Shown: positions 45,861 through 51,636 of the stretch, one piece after another
Position numbering within the stretch: the first letter of the stretch is position 1
Layout: each line of letters begins with the position of its first letter
Assembly: GCA_035555435.1 (NCBI GenBank)
Contig: DATMGN010000007.1
Coordinates: forward strand, 1-51,636
Source of the DNA: 73-13 sp035555435
GTDB lineage: Bacteria > Actinomycetota > Actinomycetes > Actinomycetales > Microbacteriaceae
DNA: 51,636 bases
Reading direction: 5' to 3'
Notes under the pieces: model-generated
Seen by the model: the letters and a program-made list of their open reading frames with translations, nothing else
Told to the model about the DNA's origin: nothing
Databases searched by the model: none
Translations under genes and position numbers: made by a program

Positions 45861-46166
45861 ATGGCGAAGAAGTCCAAGATCGCGCGCAACGAGCAGCGCA
45901 AGGTCGTCGTCGCGCGCTACGCCGCGCAGCGCGCCGAGCTGAAGAAGACGCTCGTCGACCCGACCGCGACCGACGAGGCCCGCGAGGCCGCCCGCGTCGG
46001 CCTGCAGAAGCTGCCGCGGAACGCGTCCCCGGTCCGAGTCCGCTCGCGCGACTCGATCGACGGCCGTCCCCGTGGTGTGCTCTCCAAGTTCGGCATCAGC
46101 CGTGTGCGCTTCCGCGACATGGCGCACCGCGGCGAACTGCCCGGCATCACCAAGTCGAGCTGGTAG
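45861..46166 (+). CDS. rpsN: 30S ribosomal protein S14 (zinc-independent, long form)
   Basis: A 101-residue S14 with MAKKSKIARNEQRKVVVARY, LPRNASPVRVRSRDSIDGRP and the conserved end RFRDMAHRGELPGITKSSW. It is the long form without cysteines; the short zinc-binding form is about 61 residues. It closes the three-gene ribosomal set and is followed by a terminator built partly from a family B repeat. Confidence 0.95.
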   Translation: MAKKSKIARNEQRKVVVARYAAQRAELKKTLVDPTATDEAREAARVGLQKLPRNASPVRVRSRDSIDGRPRGVLSKFGISRVRFRDMAHRGELPGITKSSW

Positions 46167-46182
46167 AACGCGATCGCCGCGC

Positions 46183-46232
46183 TCGAGCGAGCGAGGCGAG
46201 TCGAAGGGTCGGGACCTCACGGTCCCGGCCCT
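46183..46232 (+). terminator. Terminator after rpsN, fused to a family B repeat
   Basis: TCGAGCGAGCGAGGCGAGTC followed by GAAGGG (46183-46208) is a family B copy. Its end runs into a stem AGGGTCGGGACC, loop TCAC, GGTCCCGGCCCT (46205-46232, one G-T pair). There is no T-run. Confidence 0.65.
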
Positions 46233-46397
46233 TCACGCATCTCGGCGCTGATCGCGCCTTCAACCCGAACTTGAACCGAAATCGGCGACAGCCCTGCAAA
46301 TACGGGGGATAACGCCCACCCGCTGGTAACGTCTCGTCCGATTCGGGGCCATCCCCGGATCGAGCAGTTCCATAGTTCGAAGTCCGAGGAGGACATC

Positions 46398-46682
46398 ATG
46401 GCGGACAGCCTGAACAAGGGCGACCTCGTCGCCGCAATCGCCGGCGAGACCGGTCTCACCCAGACCGCGGTCGCCGGTGTGCTCGACGCGTTCTTCGGCG
46501 TCGTTTCGAAGTCCGTCGCGAGCGGCACCAAGGTCTCGATCCCGGGCTGGGTCTCGTTCGAGAAGACCGCTCGCGCCGCGCGCACGGGGCGCAACCCCGC
46601 GACCGGCGAGACGATCCAGATCGCCGCGTCGAACAGCGTCAAGGTCTCGGCCGGCAGCAAGCTCAAGGCTGCGGTCAAGTAG
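46398..46682 (+). CDS. hup: HU-family DNA-binding protein
   Basis: A 94-residue HU homologue: NKGDLVAAIAGETGLTQTAV at the start, the beta-arm GWVSFEKTARAARTGRNPAT and a C-terminal helix ending SKLKAAVK. It bends and compacts DNA. It lacks the long Lys/Ala tail of the mycobacterial form. A strong GAGGAGG site precedes the ATG, and an extended -10 box (TGG then TAACGT, 46324-46332) lies about 65 bases upstream. Confidence 0.95.
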   Translation: MADSLNKGDLVAAIAGETGLTQTAVAGVLDAFFGVVSKSVASGTKVSIPGWVSFEKTARAARTGRNPATGETIQIAASNSVKVSAGSKLKAAVK

Positions 46683-46702
46683 TTCCGGAGCACAGCACGT
46701 CG

Positions 46703-46732
46703 GAGGCGTCGGACCGGGAGGTCCGGCGCCTC
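46703..46732 (+). terminator. Terminator hairpin after hup
   Basis: A 13-bp stem GAGGCGTCGGACC / GGTCCGGCGCCTC with one G-T pair and loop GGGA, 20 bases after the stop. Confidence 0.8.
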
Positions 46733-46742
46733 TCGCGTTACG

Positions 46743-46748
46743 TACGCT
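46743..46748 (+). promoter_or_regulatory. Leaderless-type -10 box of the CopD-CtaG gene
   Basis: TACGCT, seven bases (AGAGGAT), then GTG at 46756. Confidence 0.55.
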
Positions 46749-46755
46749 AGAGGAT

Positions 46756-48705
46756 GTGCCCGCGCGCGTCATCGCACCGCTCGCCGCGCTCGCCCTCGCC
46801 GTCGCCGGGGTCGCCGCGGTGCTCCTCGGGCTCGCGATCACGGGCGCCGCGCAGACGCCGCTGCTCCTGGACCCCGGTGCGTTCGTGCGCTACGGCGTCC
46901 CGATCACCTCGCTCGTCACCAACGTCGCGGCAGCGCTCACGATCGGGCCCCTCATCCTCGTCCTCTACGCGGTCCCCCGCGGGACGGCCGCGGCGGAGCG
47001 GCTGCTGCGCCTCGCCGGCATCGGCGCCGCCGCGTGGACGCTCGCCGAGGTGCTCGCGATGCTGCTCGCGTTCGCGGCGGCGATCGGCCGGCCGCTGCGC
47101 CTCGACGAGACGTTCAGCGCCGGCCTCTGGCAGTACCTGACCGACACGGAGGCGGGTCAGTCGCGACTGTGGGCCGTGGGCCTCACCGCCCTCGTGACCA
47201 TCGTCATCGCGTTCTCCAGCGGACCGTGGCTGCTCGCGGGCGCGGTCGTGCTGTCGGGCGCGGCGCTCGTCGCCATCTCGCAGCTCGGCCATCAGGGCGG
47301 TACGGCGGACCACGACGTCGCCTGGGGCGGGCTCTTCCTGCACATGGCGTTCGCCGCGGCGTGGCTTGGCGGGCTCGTCGGCATCCTGTTCGCCCGCGAC
47401 AAAGCGGTCGTCGAACGCTATTCGTCGGTCGCGCTCATCTGCTTCATGGTCGTCGCGGGCTCGGGCATCATCAGCGCGTGGATCCGCATCGGCGGCTTCG
47501 AGGGGCTCACGACGTCCTACGGGGTGCTCGTCATCATCAAGGCGGTCGCGCTGCTCGCGCTCGGGGCGGTCGGCATCCTGCACCGCGTCTGGGCGATCCG
47601 GCGGCTGCCGAAACGCAGCGCGTTCTGGTCGGTCGTCGTCGGCGAGCTCGCGCTCATGGGCATCGCGAGCGGCATGGCCGCGGCGCTCGCGTCGAGCGCC
47701 CCGCCGGTCGACCCGACGCCGAGCGGCACGAGCCCCGCGGAGCTGCTCACGGGGGCGCCGCTCCCGGCCGACCCGACGTTCGAGCGGTACCTGTTCGGCA
47801 TCGCGCTCGACCCGATCTGGCTCGCGCTCGTCATCGCGGGCGCCGCGTTCTATCTCGCCGGCGTCGTCCGGCTCGCGCGACGCGGCGACCGGTGGCCGGT
47901 GCTGCGGACCGTGTCGTGGCTCGCAGGTCTCCTCGTGCTGCTGTGGGCGACGAACGGCGGGATCGGGCGCTACGTCGACATCCTGTTCAGCGGCCACATG
48001 CTCATGCACATGGTCGTCGGCATGCTCGTGCCGGTGCTGCTCGTGCCGGGCGCGCCGATCACACTGCTGCTGCGCGCGGTCGCGCCGCGCAAGGACGGCA
48101 GTCGGGGCGCGCGCGAGTGGGTGCTCGAGGGCGTGCACTCCTGGTATGGCCGCACGATCGCGAACCCGTACGTCGCCGCCGTCATCTTCGTGCTGAGCCT
48201 GTGGGTCTTCTACTACACGCCGATCTTCCGCTGGGCGACAACGACGCACCTCGGGCACGAGTGGATGATCGTCCACTTCCTCATCACGGGGTACCTGTTC
48301 GTCCAGTCGCTCGTCGGCGTCGACCCGGGGCCGGCGCGGCCGCCGTACCCGGTGCGGCTCATCATCCTGCTCGCGACGATGGCGGTGCACGCGTTCTTCG
48401 GGCTCGCGATCATGACGGCGAACGGCCTGTTCCTCGCGGACTGGTTCGGGGCGATGGGCTGGGACATCGGGGTGACGGCGCTTCAGGACCAGCAGCGCGC
48501 GGGCGGCATCGCCTGGTCGGTCGGCGAGATCCCGACGCTCGCGCTCGCGATCGCGGTGGCGGTGCAGTGGGCGCGCAGCGACACCCGCGAGCAGCAGCGC
48601 CTCGACCGCAAGGCGGAGCGCGACGGCGACGCGGAGCTCACGGAGTACAACGCGATGCTCAAGCGCACCGCGGCCCGCGACCGGGACCTCCCCCCTGGCC
48701 CCTGA
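46756..48705 (+). CDS. CopD-CtaG fusion membrane protein (copper handling / oxidase assembly)
   Basis: A 649-residue polytopic protein of two joined modules. The first half, about residues 1-330, has eight or nine helices and the CopD copper-import pattern (LGHQGGTADHDVAWGGLFLHM, then AAWLGGLVGI). The second half, about 345-620, is the caa3_CtaG family (FSGHMLMHMVVGMLVPVLL; GHEWMIVHFLITGYLF), with histidines and methionines suited to binding copper. It probably delivers copper to cytochrome oxidase. The start is GTG at 46756, fixed by a -10 box seven bases upstream. Confidence 0.9.
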   Translation: MPARVIAPLAALALAVAGVAAVLLGLAITGAAQTPLLLDPGAFVRYGVPITSLVTNVAAALTIGPLILVLYAVPRGTAAAERLLRLAGIGAAAWTLAEVLAMLLAFAAAIGRPLRLDETFSAGLWQYLTDTEAGQSRLWAVGLTALVTIVIAFSSGPWLLAGAVVLSGAALVAISQLGHQGGTADHDVAWGGLFLHMAFAAAWLGGLVGILFARDKAVVERYSSVALICFMVVAGSGIISAWIRIGGFEGLTTSYGVLVIIKAVALLALGAVGILHRVWAIRRLPKRSAFWSVVVGELALMGIASGMAAALASSAPPVDPTPSGTSPAELLTGAPLPADPTFERYLFGIALDPIWLALVIAGAAFYLAGVVRLARRGDRWPVLRTVSWLAGLLVLLWATNGGIGRYVDILFSGHMLMHMVVGMLVPVLLVPGAPITLLLRAVAPRKDGSRGAREWVLEGVHSWYGRTIANPYVAAVIFVLSLWVFYYTPIFRWATTTHLGHEWMIVHFLITGYLFVQSLVGVDPGPARPPYPVRLIILLATMAVHAFFGLAIMTANGLFLADWFGAMGWDIGVTALQDQQRAGGIAWSVGEIPTLALAIAVAVQWARSDTREQQRLDRKAERDGDAELTEYNAMLKRTAARDRDLPPGP

Positions 48706-48710
48706 GCGGG

Positions 48711-49679
48711 TCAGCCGCCGATGTCGGGGGTCACGACGATCTCGCGCGCGCCGACGAACGTCGCGGTGAAGCTCATCGAGAAGTCCATCTGCGTGTCGAA
48801 CGGCGCGACCTCGCCGTCGGCGATCGAGCGCACCTCGACCTGGAGTCGCACGGTCGTCGCGGTCGTCGGCACGCGCCATTCGCCGGGAACCGGAGTCGGC
48901 TCGACCGTGATCGTCGGATAGGCGACGATCGACCACACGGGCGCGGAGTCGAGCCGGTCGTTGATGACCTGTCCGAAGGGGCAGCCGATGGGGAAGAGCC
49001 GCTCCTGCGCGACGCACGCGTCGAGGTATTCCCGCACCTGGGCGTCGACGATGCGCAGGAACTCCGAGTTCGCCTGGGCGTCGATGCTGACAGAACGCGG
49101 TGTCCGGGGCGACCCGAGGACGACGGTCTGGGGTGCGGCGTCGAGGAACTCGGACTTGTGGGCGAAGGTGATGACACCGGGCGTGAACGCGAAGTAGGTG
49201 CTCGCGACGTCCTGGACGGGGGCGACGAAGCGCACGCCGTTCGCGGTGAAGTCGCGCGCGTGCTCGACGGTGAGCTCGAGCTGCGCGAGGGGGGAGGAGG
49301 CGAAGCTCCAGGTGGGGAACATGGCGAGCACCGACCCGGTCGGCTCGACGCGGAAGGACGTGCGGCCCTCGCGCCCGTCGGCGCGGTAGTCGACGGCGAC
49401 GATGCGGGTGTCGCCCGCGCCGGCGGTCTCGGTGAGCGTGTACGACTCGATGTCGCCGAGCACTTCGGCGACGAGCAGGTCGTCGACGGTGCTGGAGCTC
49501 GGCAGGGGGCCGGCGAGCGAGAGGGCTGCGCGCACGTCGTGGCGGGCGAGCGCGTCGAGGTAGCCGCGGACGAAGCCGCTCGCCGTGTAGACGGTCTGGT
49601 TGAGCACGACGACGGTGACGACGAACGCGATGACGAGGAGCCCCCCGGCGATCGCGATCTTGATCCACAGGCCGCGCAC
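48711..49679 (-). CDS. Hypothetical membrane-anchored extracellular protein
   Basis: A 322-residue protein with one N-terminal transmembrane helix (about 5-30, IKIAIAGGLLVIAFVVTVVV) and a mostly beta extracellular part. A pair of cysteines (DACVAQERLFPIGCPFG) may form a disulfide. The segment SGFVRGYLDALARHDVRAALSL resembles the start of a lumazine-binding/NTF2-like fold, which is only a guess. GTG at 49679 is supported by TACCCT six bases upstream. It diverges from the helicase gene. Confidence 0.72.
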   Translation of the reverse strand: MRGLWIKIAIAGGLLVIAFVVTVVVLNQTVYTASGFVRGYLDALARHDVRAALSLAGPLPSSSTVDDLLVAEVLGDIESYTLTETAGAGDTRIVAVDYRADGREGRTSFRVEPTGSVLAMFPTWSFASSPLAQLELTVEHARDFTANGVRFVAPVQDVASTYFAFTPGVITFAHKSEFLDAAPQTVVLGSPRTPRSVSIDAQANSEFLRIVDAQVREYLDACVAQERLFPIGCPFGQVINDRLDSAPVWSIVAYPTITVEPTPVPGEWRVPTTATTVRLQVEVRSIADGEVAPFDTQMDFSMSFTATFVGAREIVVTPDIGG

Positions 49680-49685
49680 TCGCCC

Positions 49686-49691
49686 AGGGTA
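49686..49691 (-). promoter_or_regulatory. Leaderless-type -10 box
   Basis: Minus-strand TACCCT, six bases (GGGCGA), then GTG at 49679. Confidence 0.55.
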
Positions 49692-49710
49692 CCGGGCGCC
49701 GGGCCGCGGG

Positions 49711-49716
49711 TAGCCT
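49711..49716 (+). promoter_or_regulatory. Leaderless-type -10 box of the helicase gene
   Basis: TAGCCT, six bases (GGGCGG), then GTG at 49723. It is arranged back to back with the previous box, 19 bases apart. Confidence 0.55.
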
Positions 49717-49722
49717 GGGCGG

Positions 49723-51009
49723 GTGCTCGACGCCCCCGACCTGACGCCGGAGCAGCAGGCGGTGCTCGACGGGATCGAGCTGTCGATGGAGCACGTGTTC
49801 GTGACGGGTCGCGCGGGCACGGGGAAGTCGACCCTGCTGCAGCGCCTTGCGGAGACGACGAGCAAGCAGCTCGCGATTGTGGCGCCGACGGGCGTCGCCG
49901 CGCTCAACGTCGGCGGGCAGACGATCCACTCGTTCCTGCGGCTGCCGATCGGGGTCATCGCGGATCAGCCGCTGCCGCACCCGGAGGAGCTGCGCCGGCT
50001 GCTGCGCGGGATCGAGACGCTCGTGATCGACGAGGTCTCGATGGTCAACGCGGACCTGATGGACGCGATCGATCGGACGCTGCGCGAGGCGCGCGGGCAT
50101 CGCTCGGAGCCGTTCGGCGGCGTGCAGGTCGTGCTCTTCGGCGACCCGTATCAGCTCGCGCCGGTGCCGCCGCGGGATCCGCACGAGCGCGCGTACTTCA
50201 AGGACCGCTACCGCTCGCCGTGGTTCTTCGACGCGCACGTGTGGGAGCGCGCGCCGATCCAGGTGCGCACGCTCGAGGAGATCCACCGCCAGCGCGATCC
50301 GGAGTTCACGCGGATCCTCAACGCGGTGCGGTTCGACGAGGTCACGCAGGAGATGGCGGACGTGCTCAATGCGGCGGGTGCGCGCCCGGTCCCGGCCGGC
50401 GAGGAGGCGATCACGCTGGCGACGACGAACGCGACCGTCGCGGCGATCAACGCGCGGGGGCTCGCGGCATTGCCGGGCGATGCGCAGACGAGTGTCGCGG
50501 ACATTGAGGGCGAGTTCGGCCGCGGCTCGTTCCCCGCGGACGAGTCGCTCGACCTGAAGCTCGGCGCGCGGGTCATGTTCCTCCGCAACGACACGTCGGG
50601 CGACGCCCGCTGGGTCAATGGGACGATGGGCACGGTCGTCAAGATCGGCGACACGGTGACGGTCGAGGTCGACGGCGAGGACCACGAGGTGGGCCCGGCG
50701 ACCTGGGAGCGCTTCCGCTACGAGTACGACGGCATCACGAAGCAGCTCAAGAAGGACGTCGTGGCGGAGTTCACGCAGTTCCCGCTGCGGCTCGCGTGGG
50801 CGGTGACGATCCACAAGTCGCAGGGCCAGACGTATGACCGGGCGCGGATCGATCTGGGCTCGGGCGCGTTCGCGCCGGGCCAGACGTATGTCGCCTTGAG
50901 CCGGCTGCGCAGCCTGGAGGGTCTGCACTTCTCGCGCCCGCTGCGTCGCCGCGACGTCATCGCCGATGCCGACGTCCGCCGCTTCATGGGCGTCACGCCG
51001 GTCGAGTAG
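49723..51009 (+). CDS. PIF1-like ATP-dependent DNA helicase
   Basis: A 428-residue superfamily 1B helicase. Motif I (TGRAGTGKST) lies near residue 28, the Walker B IDEVSMVNADLMD near 105, motif III FGDPYQLAPV, and the C-terminal motifs VTIHKSQGQTYDR and QTYVALSRLRSLEGL. Family members remove proteins or G-quadruplexes from DNA, which could matter in so GC-rich a genome; that is inference. The last two residues and the TAG stop come from a family A repeat. Confidence 0.9.
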   Translation: MLDAPDLTPEQQAVLDGIELSMEHVFVTGRAGTGKSTLLQRLAETTSKQLAIVAPTGVAALNVGGQTIHSFLRLPIGVIADQPLPHPEELRRLLRGIETLVIDEVSMVNADLMDAIDRTLREARGHRSEPFGGVQVVLFGDPYQLAPVPPRDPHERAYFKDRYRSPWFFDAHVWERAPIQVRTLEEIHRQRDPEFTRILNAVRFDEVTQEMADVLNAAGARPVPAGEEAITLATTNATVAAINARGLAALPGDAQTSVADIEGEFGRGSFPADESLDLKLGARVMFLRNDTSGDARWVNGTMGTVVKIGDTVTVEVDGEDHEVGPATWERFRYEYDGITKQLKKDVVAEFTQFPLRLAWAVTIHKSQGQTYDRARIDLGSGAFAPGQTYVALSRLRSLEGLHFSRPLRRRDVIADADVRRFMGVTPVE

Positions 51010-51057
51010 CGCGGAGCCCGACCGCGGGTCGAGTAGCGCGCAGCGCGTATCGAGACC
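51000..51057. repeat. Two family A repeats covering the helicase stop codon
   Basis: GGTCGAGTAGCGCGGAGCCC starts at 51000 and includes the TAG stop at 51007-51009. A full copy from GGTCGAGTAGCGCGC to CGTATCGAGACC spans 51027-51057, in the orientation opposite to the copy at 20877. No gene lies in the 130 bases before the next start. Confidence 0.75.
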
Positions 51058-51140
51058 TCGAGACCCACGACAGCCCCAGCTTGCCCTGCCCGCGTTCGTC
51101 CGCCAGGGTTGTCCCGGGCGGATGATTCGAAGGGAACGCC

Positions 51141-51636
51141 ATGAGCGACACAGGTACCGGGGGCGCACCCGCCGGTTGGTATGAGGATGGCGTCACCGCC
51201 GGTCAGGAGCGCTTCTGGGACGGCACGCAGTGGACGGACCAGTTCCGCCCGTTGGCGCCGGCGGCCCCGCCGGTCCCCCCGGCCCCGCCCGCGGAGCCGG
51301 TCGCGCCCGCGGAGCCGGTCGCGCCGGTCGCCGAAGCCCCGGCCGCTGCCCCAGCCGAGCCCGCTCCCGCCGAGCCCGCGCCCACCGCGGCTCCGGCCTA
51401 CCCCGCGTACTCCGCGGCTCCGACGGCGCCCGCCGCCCAGGCCTACCCCGCGTACCAGCCGGGCGTCCCCGCGGCGGCTCGTCCGGCCGGCAAGGGCCTG
51501 TCGAAGGGCGCGATCATCGGGATCGTCGTCGGCGCGGTCGCGCTCATCGCGGCGATCGTCCTCATCCTGGGCTTCACGGTCTGGGGCTGGGCGGGCGGTG
51601 GCGGCGGCGCCGCGTCGAGCGCGCAGCAGCAGCAGT
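51141..51636 (+). CDS. DUF2510 protein, N-terminal part (cut by window end)
   Basis: At least 165 residues are visible and the frame is still open at the window end. A DUF2510 domain (AGWYEDGVTAGQERFWDGTQW, about 10-40) is followed by a long Pro/Ala/Glu-rich stretch, with PAEPVAP and AYPAY repeats, to about residue 115. A transmembrane helix (AIIGIVVGAVALIAAIVLIL) comes next and a Gly/Ser/Gln stretch begins the outer part. The domain order suggests a cytoplasmic DUF2510 head with an extracellular C-terminal domain beyond the window. The ATG follows AAGGGAA. Confidence 0.85.
   Translation, partial: MSDTGTGGAPAGWYEDGVTAGQERFWDGTQWTDQFRPLAPAAPPVPPAPPAEPVAPAEPVAPVAEAPAAAPAEPAPAEPAPTAAPAYPAYSAAPTAPAAQAYPAYQPGVPAAARPAGKGLSKGAIIGIVVGAVALIAAIVLILGFTVWGWAGGGGGAASSAQQQQ

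Noticed and set aside
46747..51168. A 1473-codon open frame on the minus strand
   Set aside because: It runs antisense through the CopD-CtaG gene and the helicase and consists of Arg/Asp/His-rich low-complexity sequence, the usual shadow of high-GC coding DNA.

Overview
The window is about 70 percent GC and carries the replication-origin neighbourhood of an actinobacterial chromosome. The gene order (gyrA-gyrB-dciA-recF-dnaN-oriC-dnaA, then rpmH-rnpA-yidD-yidC-jag-rsmG-parA-parB), a rsmG that begins inside a parS site, a DUF2510 protein, DUF6049-murJ-trxB-trxA, and many TANNNT boxes 6-7 nt before a start codon fit the family Microbacteriaceae. That placement is inferred from content; no 16S gene is present.

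Layout. 1-1.7 kb: accessory edge with a gene tail, a lipoprotein and an integrase remnant beside tRNA-Ala. 1.7-12 kb: tRNA-Ala, tRNA-Ile, a DUF3566 protein, gyrA, gyrB, dciA, recF, dnaN, oriC and dnaA, all read leftward. 11.8-17.5 kb: rightward ribosome/RNase P/membrane-insertion genes, rsmG, three parS sites and parAB. 17.6-25.2 kb: leftward genes for an iron-chaperone-like protein, a D-Ala-D-Ala ligase, an aminotransferase, thioredoxin and its reductase, the lipid II flippase MurJ and a DUF6049 protein. 25.3-31.4 kb: rightward cca, rpsF-ssb-rpsR-rplI, dnaB and two small membrane proteins. 31.5-38 kb: purB and a holin-like protein (leftward), a HisC-type aminotransferase and a branched-chain 2-oxoacid dehydrogenase operon (E1 alpha, E1 beta, E2). 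38-46.2 kb: a metal-homeostasis block: Zur box, znuA-znuC-znuB-zur, a YcgR/YcgQ-like permease pair with an unknown anchored protein, a DtxR/MntR-type regulator, and cysteine-poor (zinc-independent) L28, L33 and S14. 46.4-51.6 kb: HU, a CopD-CtaG fusion, an unknown anchored protein, a Pif1-like helicase and the start of a DUF2510 protein.

The genes are mostly ordinary core genes. The unusual content is between and inside them: two families of palindromic repeats, copies of which have entered the reading frames of gyrA and znuC and supply the stop codon of the helicase; a separate ~72-bp element present twice with the same four-box architecture, one copy supplying the stop codon of cca; a cluster of DnaA-box-like sites ahead of dnaB; and a set of apparently leaderless promoters that settle several start codons. 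No CRISPR array, intact insertion sequence, prophage or defence system was seen.
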